The position numbers and the translations under genes are program-made. The notes under the pieces are model-generated. The model worked only from the letters and a program-made list of their open reading frames with translations, did not search any database and was not told the origin of the DNA. A stretch of DNA of 64,000 nucleotides from Pleurotus djamor (taxonomy: Eukaryota; Basidiomycota; Agaricomycetes; Agaricales; Pleurotaceae), in NCBI GenBank assembly GCA_029747585.1, contig JAPEVF010000115.1:1-64000 (forward strand), written 5' to 3'. Shown here one piece after another: positions 1 to 13,220 of the stretch (the first letter of the stretch is position 1; each line of letters opens with the position of its first letter).

Positions 1-3000
1 TTAGAGGTATGTGAAACTCTGCGAAATGGCGACTTTGGCTAACTATTTCTGATAGATGATGACAGACAGTAACTGGCGTTCAACGCTTGATGATACTCGA
101 TCCAAGGTATGGCGATAATCTTTTTCATTCCCCCTCTGTTTCAACGGAGAGGCAGGTCAATGCGCTCGTGACACAAGCACAACTTCTTCAAATGGATAGG
201 CATAACGCCAATCGCTACAACTTAGCCCTCCAAGTCCTAGAAATCGCAGAACAAGAGGGAAAGGCCCTGGTCGAAACCCTCAAAACCGCGGTCGCTGCAC
301 TAGAAGAGCAAACTAAAACCAACTCCAATCCCAATGAAAGTCCATCGATGGCCATGGATACGACCGACAAGGGCAAAGGCAAGGCTCGGGAAGCTGACGT
401 ATCAGACGATGAAGAAGAGGCTTCCGAGGGGGCGGACCTGTCTCCTAACGCGTCCCAATCGACAAAGAAGGGTGCTCTCAACAATCGTCTACGTGATGCC
501 ACTATCACACTTCACAGAGTCCACTTCGTATTGGGGGACGTATACCATATACTTGGTCGAAATGCTGAAGAAGAGGCTTCGTATGCGTCAGCTGAAGCCC
601 TCCGACGTAACGTTCTTCAGGGTGCGCGTGATATCTCAATATCCACAAATTCCACTGACCGTTCGGCGCAGCTTCAGAAAAGGACGCCGAAACCTCCATG
701 GCCGACTTGATGAGTCGGGCCTCTGATGCGGGTTTGGAAGAAGACGCTCTGCTCATTGAACTTCCCTTCCTCACCCAAGGGCATAAAATCAGAGAAATCG
801 AAGATCGTCGCAGAAGAGCAAGATCATCCGACCGCGCCGCCGCCGGATTGTCCCCTTTGCCAAGTTCCTCAGAGGAAGACTCTGACGACGCCAACTCTGA
901 TCTTGAAGTAAAGAAGAAGAAGAAGAAACCCAAGAAACCCAAACGTCTTTCCAAAGTTGTGAGTCTCCCACATCCTCTACATCCCCTCGATCTCTCATAA
1001 CAGGCAACCGCATTCAAAGATCGAAGAGGTTAACTTCATCGTTGAAGAAGTCCTTCATAAGCAAGCCAACTTGATATGGCAATGGCGGTCTCGTATCTCT
1101 GAGCTTCTCACACGACGCCTGACGCCAGGCGAAGGCGACGGCGCCGATGGCCAAGAGTACCAACGTTCCCTCGACGATCAAGGAGAAGTTGAAAGCTACA
1201 TGCAAGCGTACTCCTCTTTGCTTGCGGATTACAGAGAGGCTCTCACCAAAGAACGTAACTTGCTTGCGGCCCACGATGCCCGACAGAAGAAGACGCGAAA
1301 TACCAAGGCAGCGGTAAAAGCAATAGCAGACGAAGCTCCGTTGAAGATCAGGGAGGGTGTTGAACTGAACGATGCTCATCATGAGCTGCACGAAAACTTA
1401 ACTTTCCAACGCAGAGACTTATTGATGGACCTGAACCAGCGAGCCGTTAAAAGTGTCAGTATCTCCTCGCCCAATATTCAGTCTCGTTCTCATTTTGCTT
1501 TCTCAGTGTCTCACCGAGATTCGCGAGCGAATAGGAAAGATAAAGGGAGCGAACGACCCGGAGAAACTTCTCCTTCTTGAGGCGAGCTCAATGATCCAAG
1601 CAGTCATTTCCGAGAAGAGTAAGTCAGGCCGCCTTCCCATTATTCTTGCCAAGTAATCCTCCCACAGATCAACTGATCAACAAGTTCGAAACCGACCTCG
1701 CTAGATTCCGCAAAGTATTCAATTATCGTGTCATTTATTTCGCCCAGTTGCAAGAAATCTCAGATTCTGTCGCTCAACCCACGATTGAAACCACTTTGGA
1801 GGACACTATCGCGGAAATTACGACGCAACTGGAAACGCTCAATCTCAAAATCAACACAGGAAGGTCGCGGGATAGATATTTGAAGCATCTTGCTGAGGGT
1901 GGGATGGAAGGTCAGTCGGTCGATGACGAAGAACGTGTTTGTATCTTGTGTAGATGTGACTTCGTCCGTGGCTATATTACCCAGTGGTACGTCCTCTCTC
2001 CTCTCTTACTTGATGTCCCGATACTCAGTCACTTGTGCAGTGCCCATATCTTCTGCGAGGTCCGTTCTTTCCTCCCTTTCCCCGTTTCTTCGGCCATTAA
2101 TCTTCTTGTTAGCCTTGTCTCAAGCTATGGACATCCCGCCCGGAAGGCAAGACATGTCCTGTTTGTCGGTAAGTATCTTAGAGGAGATTTACGAAGATAT
2201 CGTCTCTTTTGTTCATCTCACTACTCTAGGTCGGCTATTGAAGTTCAAGCCATGGAAGCTTTCACTACCACTGAAATAGAAAAGCCGGCCGAGACCAGCG
2301 AAGCACAGGACAATACCGTTCCTAAATCGCGCCGTGTGATCGAGTATAACCAGATAGGTTAGCTTCCAATCATACCTGGAATCGTCAAGCATGTATTGAA
2401 CCCTATTCCCCTAGACCCTGATCTTTTGACAGAAATCCAGGCTATCAAGTCTTTCGGCGACTTTGGTAGCAAGATCCAGACTTTGGTGAAACACCTGCTT
2501 TACCTACAGACTACGGAACCTGGATCGAAAAGTATATGCTTTTCAGCGTGGTCAGACTCCCTCCTCAGTACGCAGTTTATCCTCCTCCCTATCGAGTCCC
2601 TTTCTTACCCTTGAGCTCCCCTAAATGTAGTCTTGGAGAGAGCTCTGAAAGATAACGGTGAGCTTCACTCTGCCATTAAATTTGAATCCATCTCAATTTA
2701 AGATATACAGACATCACTTGCCTTCGGATCGACAAGAACGGACATAGCGCTGCTCAGAAATTCCGGACCGATCCTAACATCCAAGTGTTACTTCTTCATG
2801 GGTACGGTCATACTTTCACCTTGTTTCGACCCATTGCTCACTTTGTCGCTAGCGAACGTGAGAATGCGGGTCTCAATGTCACCTGTGCATCTCGGGTGTT
2901 CCTACTTGAAAGTGTCGTTCACCACGGCTTTGAGATTCAGGCCATCGCTCGTATAGATCGTATGGGCCAGACGAGATCTACCGAAGGTTGGTTGCATTAT

Positions 3001-3570
3001 GATGTCTATCTCCATATCATCTGAATCGCTCCGCGCAGTCTTCTGTTACTACGCCGAAGGTACTTGCATTCTTTACAGTGACCTCAAGTTGTCTCTAATA
3101 AGGCTTACCCGCGCACTAGAAACGGTCGAAAGGAGCATCCTTGATTTGGCCGCACGTCAAGGCTTATCATTGTACACCAAGGACAATGCTGCAGGTACAC
3201 TCAACGTCACCAAGTTTCAAGGCGGCAATACACAGAATCCCAAATCGAAGGAAGCCAAGCTGAAGAAATCAGCACAGAAAGGCGATTTCATCGGGAAGTA
3301 CGTACCAAATACCGACGCTCGCACAATGGGATGGCTGACTTGGTGATTCACAGAGTCGACGACATGCTGGCCGTCTTGTTCCCTCACATGTACGAGGATG
3401 TGGAGTATCTAATTGATGGAAACGATACAGACGTGGAGGACGACGCCGATGACGACAGGATGATCACCAGCCAGATGGAGATCGCCGCTGGTACATCCAC
3501 GCGAGCTCCCCGCACTCGGCGTCCTCCACAAGTGAACGCGGAGGCAGGTCCTTCACGTATAAGGAGGTAA
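1..3570 (+). CDS. SHPRH/Irc20-like SNF2 helicase with RING finger, 3' part
   Basis: This is the C-terminal part of a SNF2-family DNA translocase with an internal RING finger. SHPRH/Irc20 relatives are nuclear ubiquitin ligases acting in DNA-damage tolerance. The 5' end lies before the window, so the N-terminal ATPase lobe is not visible. In order one sees a charged helical linker (about 60-1650, acidic tract near 400-425), a C3HC4 RING at about 1936-2170 and a helicase C-terminal lobe at about 2630-3190. The RING reads CILC, then CAHIFC, then CLKLW, then KTCPVCR after two short introns are removed. The helicase lobe carries LLLHG, ENAGLNVT, AIARIDRMGQTRSTE and ERSILDLAARQG. The acidic tail ends at the stop 3568-3570. 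At least eight introns interrupt the visible part. Family assignment is firm; orthology to SHPRH rather than another RING-SNF2 protein is likely. Confidence 0.85.
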
Positions 3571-4336
3571 TATCTAGGCATGAATCTATGACTGGTGATC
3601 TATTACTTGTATCCCATTGTTTCGCAATCGTATTCAATACTCAGGACTGAACGTTAGAGTGTTCGTTTTCGATGCTTTTGGAAGAGGATGGGGGAATTTG
3701 GGGCGGAGAAATGTCGACAGGTGTGTATGCTAATGGAAGGGTGCAGCTAACCGGGACCATCCATGCGTTACACAGCCTGTGTTGCTTTTTCCTTCTCGGA
3801 TACAGAGGTAACACCCTTCGCCTTGAGCGCAAGAGTGGACATGGCGCCATGTCCTATCACTCTCCTGTGATTCCCCTGATCCGCATATATCTGCTTGTGT
3901 TTCTCTTGAGGTTCTCTGTTGTAAAAAGCAGGGTGTTTCCGGTACGATCCTCGCCTCGGCGGTCCGTAGTCTCACAGGTTGCTTCGCAGCTCATGGGTTC
4001 GTTATTCTCGAAGATCAGAAGAATTGGCCCATTGGTGCAAGATGGAAGCAGAAACACCGTTTCTGAAGGGGTTGTAAGGGCCATATCGCCGATGAACCTA
4101 GCATCTGACTGTGCAAGTTGCAGGGAAGAAAAGCTCCGAGTGTGGGGGGGGATTGAGCACCTGGGAAGTAAAGCGAGCGAATGAAATCAGATAAGGGCCT
4201 TGAATGTCGTCGCTGACTTGGAGAATTTTCAATTGGGCCATATCTAGGCCTGCCCCTGGGGACCATGCGAAGCCTACCAATTCCTATTTAACTCCCAACA
4301 CCCAAACGAACTCTCTCTTCTGCGTTCTCAACCACC
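3571..4336. other. intergenic, promoter side of glycogen phosphorylase
   Basis: No gene is supported here. Open frames on both strands overlap each other and lack motifs. A TATA-like TATTTAA lies at 4285-4291, about 46 bases before the next ATG, and the stretch just before the start is C/T-rich, as is usual for fungal promoters. Confidence 0.5.
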
Positions 4337-7300
4337 ATGACCTCCGTCATCGACCCCAAGTCCATTGGAAAGCCAGCGCGTCCTCGCCGACATGTCAGGA
4401 CGCTCACAGGTTCGTGTCGATACCACCTTCAGGCCATCACCGTTGCTGATCCTCGTTGTTGAACACATAGGATACACGCCTGAAACCGATGATTCTGGTA
4501 AAGAGAAATGGCCAAGGGGCGATGAACAAGTCTGGAAGTCGAATCTAAGACCTCTCGACGCCGGTGAGTACTTTGCTCGTCGTCGTGGATATCGGAGAAG
4601 GGACTCCGAAGGCAAACGCCGTCGACGTCATCATTGACAAATCTTATCACCAGATGTCAAGTCCATCACTAAGTCCGTCGTCAACCACGTCCAAACCTCT
4701 TTGGCTCGTCAAGCATACAATCTTGGTATGCACTTTGTCCTTAGTATTGCAGATTGGAATACTTATGGCTTGATTCCAGATGACCTTGGTGCATACCAAG
4801 CTGCCGCGCTCTCAGTCCGGGACAACTTGCTCGTCAACTGGAATGACACGCAGCTAGAATACACGCGTAAATCTCCCAAGCGGGCTTACTATCTGTCGTT
4901 GGAATTCTTGATGGGTCGTACTCTTGATAATGCTGTGAGTGTCATATACAAGCTTTCCAGATGAACACAACGACTCAGTCAGAACAGCTCCTCAATCTCG
5001 GGCTCAAAGATAAATACAAAGACGGCATTCAACAACTTGGATTTTCCTTGGAGGACATTCTCGAGCAGGAGCGAGATGCTGCTCTTGGAAATGGTGGCTT
5101 GGGTCGATTGGCAGCTTGCTACCTTGACTCTTCGGCGTCTCAAGATCTTCCTGTTTGGGGCTACGGTATGTTCATACGTTGTCATCTCCACGCGTTGTAC
5201 GGTTACTTATCTGCTTCCCCGCGGGGTAGGCCTGAGATATAAATACGGTATCTTCCAGCAGCTGATTTCACCGGAGGGCAATCAGCTCGAGGCACCAGAT
5301 CCATGGTTGGATAACCAGAACCCTTGGGAGGTCAATTTGCCCGATTTTTTGTGCCCACACAATCTACTCACATCTCTGATTAGCTCCCCCGTCTTGATGT
5401 TGCCTATGAAGTCCGTTTCTACGGTCAGTCGGAGCGCTTCACTGATGGAAGCGGTCGGGCCCTCTGGACTGGCGGCCAAGAAGTCCTAGCAGTCGCGTTC
5501 GACGTTATGATTCCAGGATGTAACACCAAGAACACCAACAACCTTCGTCTATGGGAGAGTAAGCCTAAGCGAGGCTTCGATCTCAACTCCTTCAACGGTA
5601 ACTCAATCTACGCTTTCCAATCTCATTTCATGACCCTTCGGCTAATCGATCGTAACTTTTAATAGCTGGCAATTATGAAGGGGCCGTCGAATCCTCGAAT
5701 AGTGCCGCAGCAATCACTTCCGTGCTTTACCCGAACGATCATACAACGTGTAAGTTGGTTGACATATCTTCTCGATCGAGCTCATTGTTTCACCACGTGT
5801 CTCTAGTCGGAAAGGAACTTCGCCTGAAGCAACAATACTTCTGGACTGCTGCGTCGCTCGCGGATATCCTCCGTCGTTTCAAGAACATTGGGAAACCTAT
5901 TCAAGAGTTCCCGGATTGTATGTCGTCATTACACTCAACCTCGGAACGATACTGATTGTTTTCATGCTAGATGTCGCTATTCAGCTGAATGATGTATGAG
6001 ACCCACCACCAAGCGGTCGATCACGCACTGACCTATCTCCGTAGACCCACCCTACCTTGGCTGTTCCCGAGCTCATGCGTATCCTCATCGACGAAGAAGA
6101 CCTCAGCTGGAAGGCCGCTTGGCAAATCGTCACGAACACGTTCTTCTTCACCAACCATACAGTCCTCCCAGTTAGTAGCGAAGGCTCAGATTAATTACCT
6201 TGCTTCATAGCTCACGTTCATCATAGGAAGCCCTGGAGAAATGGCCAGTTCCTTTGGTGGAGCACCTTCTCCCCAGACACATGCAAATTATCTACGACAT
6301 CGTGAGTCTTTTATTGTATTCCATGCACACAATTTCTGACACTTCCTCTCCAGAATTTGTAAGCCGCTTTTTTNGCATGACGCTCACATACCTTTACATA
6401 TCGCGCCACTTTTCCAGGACCTTCCTACAACGTCAGTCAGCAACACTTACCGTTTCATCACGAATCTGACTTTCTTGGTAGAGGTCGAGAAGATGTTCCC
6501 GGGTGATCGTGAAAGGCTTAGTCGCATGTCCTTGATCGAAGGTGCGTCCTCCGCGCTGTGAATAGGGATGTTGATCCGACCTTCCGTCAGAGGGCTTCCC
6601 CAAACAAATCCGTATGGCTAACCTTGCTTGCTTGGGTACGTCCATACATGGCGTCGAGGGCTTCCTCGCTCTGATAAACTCCTTCTAGCCAGTCGCAAAG
6701 TCAATGGTGTCGCTGAGGTAAGTCTTAACATGCAAAGTTCCCATTCAAAGGCCCTGCCTGACATGGCTCGCAGCTTCACAGTGAGCTCGTACGGACGACC
6801 ATCTTGAAAGACTTTGTCGAGTTTTTCGGTCCTAGCAAGTAAGTGTTAGGTTGCACATTTGAAGTCCAACATCTGACAGCTCCGCTCGTAGGTTTGGCAA
6901 TGTCACCAACGGAAGTACGTTGCTTTCCTAGGATCATTCGAAGCCATCCCGCTAACGAGCTCATCTTAGTCACCCCTCGTCGCTGGCTCGATCAGGTATG
7001 TAAACCTTCATTAATCAGCTCTGCTCTCTTCTCACACCCTCTCCTCAACTAAGTGCAACCCAGAGCTCAGCAAGCTCATCTCGACGACCCTGAAGATTGA
7101 CAAGAGCGTGTGGCTCAAGGACTTGTACAAATTGAAGGGTCTCCTCGACTTTGTCGACGACAAGAAATTCCGCGCCGAGTGGGGTGCCATCAAGCAACGC
7201 AACAAGGAGCGTCTGGCGCATCACGTCCAGACTACGCTTGGGTTCACAATCAACACCGACGCGATGTTCGATGTCCAAATTAAGGTACGCTGCGCGGGTG

Positions 7301-8703
7301 TCGCAATCTGTTACGAGGTGTTAATTGAGGTGTGTTCAATAGCGTCTCCATGAGTATAAGGTTCTTTTCTCTTATATCTCTTCATCTGGAAATGCGACTG
7401 AGAACTGTCTGGCTGTATTTTAGCGTCAAACTTTGAACATTCTTGGGGTTGTTCATGTAAGGCTTCATGCGTTGAACCTCCTCAATCGGATGCTGACTGT
7501 TCCTCCAGAGATACCTCGTCCTCAAGTCGATGACTGCGGCAGAAAGGAAGAAGGTTAACCCCAAGGTTGTCTTCTTCGCTGGAAAGGCTGCGCCTGCTTG
7601 TAGGCCAACTCGCTTCAGAATGTTCTGCTGTTCTTAACTTCTCTCCTTTCACTGTGCAGACTTCATCGCAAAATTAGTATGGTTGCCCTCTAACATCCCT
7701 CANTTTTTATGCTTACCCGTCGTTACTAGACCATCCGTCTTATTGTCAATGTCGCCCGTGTCATTAATGCTGATCCCGATACCAAAGGTAGATTATATCG
7801 GAGTCTCCATCAGTATCCCCTCTTACCGTGAACTGTTTTCTAGATTATTTGTCGCTTTACTTCCTACCTGACTATTCCGTCTCCCTGGCTGAAGTCTTGA
7901 TCCCCGCATCTGATATCAGTCAACATATCTCTACAGCGGGTACCGAAGCTTCAGGAACGTCAAATATGAAGTTCTGCTTGAATGGCGGTCTCCTTGTCGG
8001 CACTGTTGGTACGTGATACACCTCCGCCTGGTTATATACCCTTCTGATCGTGTTTGTAGATGGTGCTAATATTGAAATTGCCGAGGAGGTAAATTTGCTC
8101 ACTACCTTCGTCTCTTACATCGTTTGTCTGATGTCATACCTTTAAACAAGGTTGGAGAGAGCAACGTTTGTGAGTACACCAACCTGTTCGCGCATTTCGA
8201 CGCTCGTCTAACGGGCTCTTCAGTCTTCTTTGGTCACTTGACGCCGGCCGTCGAGGATCTTCGCTACCAACACGTCTACCATCCTGTCCCTGTTGAGCAA
8301 AAGTCGCCTGCTTTGGCCAACGTCTTGGACCAAATTTCATCTGGTTTGTTCGGCGATGGAAGTGTTTACGAGCCGTAGGTTTCTCCGCATTGCCTGGCGC
8401 ATACCTGTTGATATCGCTATCCCAGTCTCCTCAACACCATCCGTCAAGGCGACTACTACTTGTTGACTGACGATTTCGAATCCTGTACGTGGGGATTTTG
8501 ATCTCTTGGATGTGATCTCATGTCATCGCACAGACATCGCTGCTCTGGCCATGGTTGATGAGGCGTATATGGATCGTGATGAATGGGTTAAGAAGTCCAT
8601 CATGACCACCGCCCAGATGGGCAAGTTCAGCTCTGACAGGGCTATCATGGATTACGCCCAAGAGTACTGGAACTTGGAGCCCATCCCTGTCGGCAAGAAG
8701 TAA
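4337..8703 (+). CDS. GPH1: glycogen phosphorylase
   Basis: Glycogen phosphorylase (EC 2.4.1.1, GT35) releases glucose-1-phosphate from glycogen in the cytosol, using pyridoxal phosphate. The start ATG ([16 protein letters not shown]) is followed by about 20 small exons. Conserved blocks are [16 protein letters not shown] near 4885-4935, [20 protein letters not shown] near 5068-5130, [14 protein letters not shown] across an intron near 5155-5260, and [13 protein letters not shown] near 7240-7270. The cofactor motif [10 protein letters not shown], whose Lys binds PLP, is near 7945-7975 and is followed by [19 protein letters not shown] across an intron. The C-terminus ends IPVGKK at 8698-8700. 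Single N bases at 6374 and 7704 fall in introns. It runs convergently to the Msb1-like gene. Nothing suggests loss of function. Confidence 0.95.
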
Positions 8704-9277
8704 CAAGTAGACGTACTGGATCTCCCCAGACATTCTAAGTGGCACTAACGTGTAGTTCTGTCTACGAAGAGCCTGTATAATAAGTAGTCCCGATGGCGTG
8801 GCGAGGCCTCGCGAATGGTATATTCGTGCATTATAGGACCACAGATACAGATGCATATGCTATGCAGAAGAGTTGAATCCTAAATGGGGGCCGCAACCTC
8901 CGAAAAAACGAGTTGTGATATGCGCGCGGAAAGGAGAATCAGACTTGGGAACGACGCAGAATGTGAGTGCTAAAGCTAAAGCGTAAAGGATAAAGAGAAT
9001 TAAGATAGCAGCATAGGAGACGTAGAGGGAAGGAACGAAGGGAGGTGATGGTACGATCAAACATAATATCGGGAGTAAACGTTCTGTCTGGAAAACGACG
9101 ACCAAGAATCAATGCCATATCCAACTCTGAGGTGCGAACCGGGGTATATATCATAGCCCTCAAATCCGAGAAAATCTTATATCAAACAGCCCTATGACTG
9201 TGTGTTGCCATTTGCTGTTTCAGCGGGGCTCGCCTCTAGAAAGCGTTTGATATCAATTTACTGTCCGATAAGTACAT
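8704..9277. other. convergent intergenic region
   Basis: The 3' flanks of the glycogen phosphorylase and Msb1-like genes meet here. A/G-rich low-complexity sequence lies around 8980-9060. No coding signal or RNA gene could be recognised. Confidence 0.4.
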
Positions 9278-12200
9278 TTATGGCGACCTGTGCTCACCTT
9301 CGACCTTGGTATCGGATGGGGATGCTGTCTCATCAGCATCAGCAAGCGGTGTCGCCACATCACCTTTCTCCTCTTTAGACACGCTTTCAACGGACTCTGA
9401 TAGGAACCGACATGAGAGGAAAGAAGTGATACATAAAGACGAAAGGAATTACCTTGTGCACTCGAATTTGCGACCGGCTCACTCGGTTCAGGCGGTGGCG
9501 CCGTCCCATTCCCATTCGCAATTGAGTGTGTCTCACTGCTCTTGTCTTGTGTCTCAACCACCACGTCCTCCTTCGACTCTGCTTCAGCATCCGATGTACT
9601 AGATACCACACTCTGCGCGATGGCAACTGGTTCACTCGAGCTAAGAGCAACTTGGGGCCCAGGCGTCTCTCCTGTGAGCACGACACTCTCGGGTGCTGGG
9701 GGAAGACCAGCATCAACCACCTCCGATGCTTCAGGCTGTGAAGACAGTTCCTTGGGTTCAGTGCTGATCGGCTCAACAGAAGCTTCTGTTTCGTCAACGA
9801 TTGGGGCCGCGTCGACAACAGGAACTGCCTCCAATTCAACAGGAGCGGAGGGGGCCGAAGTTGGCTCAGCGATCACATCGACTGGTGGCTCGGATGTCTC
9901 TGCTTGGACTGGCTCATCGACCGTGACAGGGATATCTTCGGTAACAGGAGCAACAGGTTCAGATAGTTCTGGGGCAGGCTCGACCGGGACAACAGGCTCC
10001 TCCTTGACTTCCTCCTTTGTTGCTTCAGCTTCGACGGTGGACACCTCTTCTGGGTATGGCTGAGGAGCTTCGACAACAGGTGATGGGACCTCCGGTTCGG
10101 GAACGGCTGGAGCTTCGACCTTGACGGGCTCGGGAACGACCTCCGGAGTGCATTCAAGGACAGCGGGCTCAGGTTCGGAGACGACAGGTTCTTCCTCCTT
10201 AACAGGCTCAGTAACGACAGATTCTTCGACCTCGACAGGTTCAGGAACAACAGGTTCTTCGTCCTTGACTGGCTCGGAAACAGCTGGCTCGGGAGCAGGA
10301 ACAGGCTCAATGACCGCCTCCTGCACGGGCTCTGGGACAGGAACGTCCTCGGTCTGAGGTTCGGTCTGAGGTTCGGGGGTGGCGGCGGTATCTGCAACGG
10401 GTCCACTGGAGACGACTGGGGCTTCCTCTAGTTTCTCTGGTGTCGAAAGGTCCTCGGCGACAGGCACATTAGTTGGGGCTTCTGGTTCAGTAGCTTGCAG
10501 AGTCACAGGTGCAACGGCGGCGGGCTCGACTGTCTCGGGAACAACTGCGTCTGTAGCGGGTTCAGCCTCGGGGACGGATTGGTCTTGAACAGGCACTGGC
10601 GGAGAGGCAGAGACAGGCTCAGCTGCAACAGTTTCGGGGACCACGTCTTGTTCTGGCGCAGTCTCAGAAGCCACAGCAATGGCGGTACCAGCGGCGACAG
10701 CGACAGCACCAGCAGCAAGAGATGCGCCGATCACATTCCTTTGACCTTGACCACCATCCAAAGACTTCTTCGACACATCCAAGGACTTCTTAGGCTTCGG
10801 CGACGGAACTCTAATCACTGGGGCCTCAGCAACCTTCTTAGCCTCAACCTTAGCTTTAGCCTTCTCCCTCTCTGGTTCCTCTGGTTCCTCAGCTAAGATC
10901 TCTCCCATCTCACCAACTCTCGGACTCTTCGCTGCAGCCTTCTTTCCTCGGGAACTCTTCGACTTGGTGGGGGAGGTGACGCTGTCCATGCTTTGCCGCG
11001 AGTTTCGGCCTCCAGTGAAGATACTAAATCGTTTACGAGTGGCGGAGAACGGACCGGATAAATCTGATCGGAAAGAAGGACGAGGGGAGGATGCGCGGGG
11101 ACGCGAGGAGCTCGATTCTGATGTTTCTGCACGGACAGGAGACGGGGCTTTCGGGGGCTTGACGAAAGCTTGTTCCAAGACCAACCACTCGATCTTCTTC
11201 TCATCGACCACGAAGTCTGAGCTGGACTTTAACTTGCACAGGACGAATGAGGGCCATTCTGCAGAGATGGGATCCAACAACGCGTCGCTCCAGAAATCGA
11301 CGAAGGCTTCATCAATTTGGGTAACAGAGGCCGATGTGCACGTCGAAACGGGTTTGAACTCTGGAACGATGGGAGGTGGAGGTCGGTTCTCCAGGGATTT
11401 CCGTCCGCGTCCAGGGTTAGGGCTGCCTTTCGACTTCTTGGCAGCTTTCTTCGGTGCAGTGACCTCGACATCCTTATCCAAGAACGACAAAGTGAGAGGA
11501 ACATCGCTAGATTCCAAGAACCCTGCGGTGGAGAATTCAGCCCAATCGGGGGTGACCGCCGATGGGGAGGTTGGAGAGGTAACCTGCTTGGGCTCATCTG
11601 TATGAGCTCTAGCGTGTACAGTAGGAGAGGCTGCCTGGATAGGAGTGCGGATGGCACCCAGAGAGATAGATCGTTTACGCGAGGGCAACACGGAATCTAA
11701 TAAAGGGACGTAGTCCTTGTCCACAGGAAGCATGGAGAACAGACGTAATGTTTCGTCGGAGAAGATCTGGTTGAATTGAGGCGACTCGGCGCCTTCTTCC
11801 TGAGCCGCCTTCTTAATCTTCTCCCATAAATCACCATTCGCAGGAACAATTCCTTCTGCTCTGAAGGCCTCGAGGACGAGAAGGAGAGGGTGGAAAGAGA
11901 TCTTGGCTTCGTTTGGTTTGAGAGACTGTGTCTCGACTCGAACGTAAAGAGAGTCGAATGTGCGGGTAGTAAAGCGAGGGCGGGGGAAGATGTCGCTGTC
12001 CGTGGGATTCTTGCTGAAAGGGTATCGCTGAATGAGTTCAGTCAGACGCGTTGGCATACGAAGGGTTCGATCTTGCTCCCTAGCGACGAAACATCAACAA
12101 AAGACGACCATAAAAAGCGTGAACAAATAAACCGAAGCTACCTGATATGCGACAAAAAGAGATGCTCCAGCATACGGCCTGAACACTCCCATCGGGCATA

Positions 12201-13220
12201 GAAAGAAGCCCAATCATCTTGAGGTTCAACGCGAGGTATACTGAGTAACCACAAGCCGAACAATTTGGCCAGTTTGCTTCCAGACGTGCTATTTGCTTCG
12301 GTGTGAGCAGCGAGCGTAGACATGATCTCGAGTATCGTTTTGAGCGTGTCGACATGAGCGGGAGGGAGAAGGGGGACAAGTTTTGAGGAAAACGCGTCGG
12401 GAGGGTAGTCCGCAGAGCGCTCCGCATTCAAGAAATCCTTGTACCAGGTATCGGTGTTGCCGAAGGCCGCGCCCTGGAGTTTCAAGTGCCGTATTCCCCA
12501 ACGCAACACAGCGGCGACATCGTGTGGGGAGCGGGTGAACTGAACTTCGGATTCAAAGGCGGCCTGGGGTGTAGATGACGGAAAGAGTGTGGTTAATGGG
12601 CTATTCGGGGCCAAAGAGTGGATGTAGAATGATATGAGCCTACGCTGCACATCGGGTGAAGCAGAATACCAGTGTGGATGCATGATCCCCAGGGTTTCAA
12701 GGCCTGGGTGTGTTGATAAAATAAGGGGCGCGGAAGACAGAAAAAANTGGAGGCAACACAACGCACCTCGCGCCGTGATCGCCTGAGCACACACGCGCAC
12801 CAACTCCGTCGTTTCCTGAGGACTTAGTCTACGTTCTCCGATGGAATTCTCGGGCAAAAGGATCTGCGAGTCCGGGTCGGCATCAAAGACTGCACCAATG
12901 ACGCGAGAGTTGGTCTGGTCCTTCGAATCTGAAGCCAGGCTCAAGGAAAGATGTGGAAAATCGCGAGTGGTCTGAGCCGAAGTTGGTGAGGCCGTGTTGG
13001 ACTTTGTCTTGAATGGCTTGAACCCAAATTCTCTCTCCTTTTCCTTTTCCTTGTCTTTGCCATGTCCGTTGGCCTCCGCAAACTTGGCCGCTGTGGGCGA
13101 CACGGTTGGCGACACGGCCTCAAACTTGCCCTCGAGGAGAGACGACTCTGAATCCCGACCGTTCGAGTGCTCCTTCTCGTCCTTCTTGCGTCCAAAAACC
13201 TTGGACAAGAAAGAGGGCAT
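9278..13220 (-). CDS. Msb1/Mug8-domain protein (cell polarity, RhoGAP-like)
   Basis: This is a predicted Msb1/Mug8-type protein. The family contains RhoGAP-related regulators of Cdc42/Rho1-dependent budding and polarity. I chose the ATG at 13220 (MPSFLSKVFGRKKDEKE) because family members start this way; an in-frame ATG further upstream adds only MFLNHTFLVVA. Exon joins restore one frame: ITARG|LETLGIMHPHWYS near 12700-12770, HIR|EQDRTLRMPTRL near 12080-12140, and a 56-base intron at 9397-9452 giving SAQ|ESVESVSKEEK. The stop is TAA at 9278-9280. The first ~400 residues hold the folded domain (VLRWGIRHLKLQGA, WYKDFLNAE, FGLWLLSIPR). The middle is basic and serine-rich. The last ~450 residues are very rich in Pro, Glu, Val and Ala and are probably disordered. 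The N at 12746 lies in an intron. Confidence 0.8.
9780..10640 (-). repeat. degenerate EPV/PEPV coding repeat in the Msb1-like gene
   Basis: The encoded protein repeats short units such as VPEPV, EEPVV and TEPVKEEEPV many times. At DNA level this appears as recurring 'gacaggctc' and 'acgacaggttc' words on the + strand. It is a low-complexity acidic tract likely to vary in length between strains. Confidence 0.7.

Noticed and set aside
9306..12201. Long open frames on the + strand such as 9542-10063, 10121-10357 and 10964-11605
   Set aside because: They are antisense shadows of the repetitive Msb1-like gene, consisting of Gly/Thr/Ser repeats created by its codon bias.
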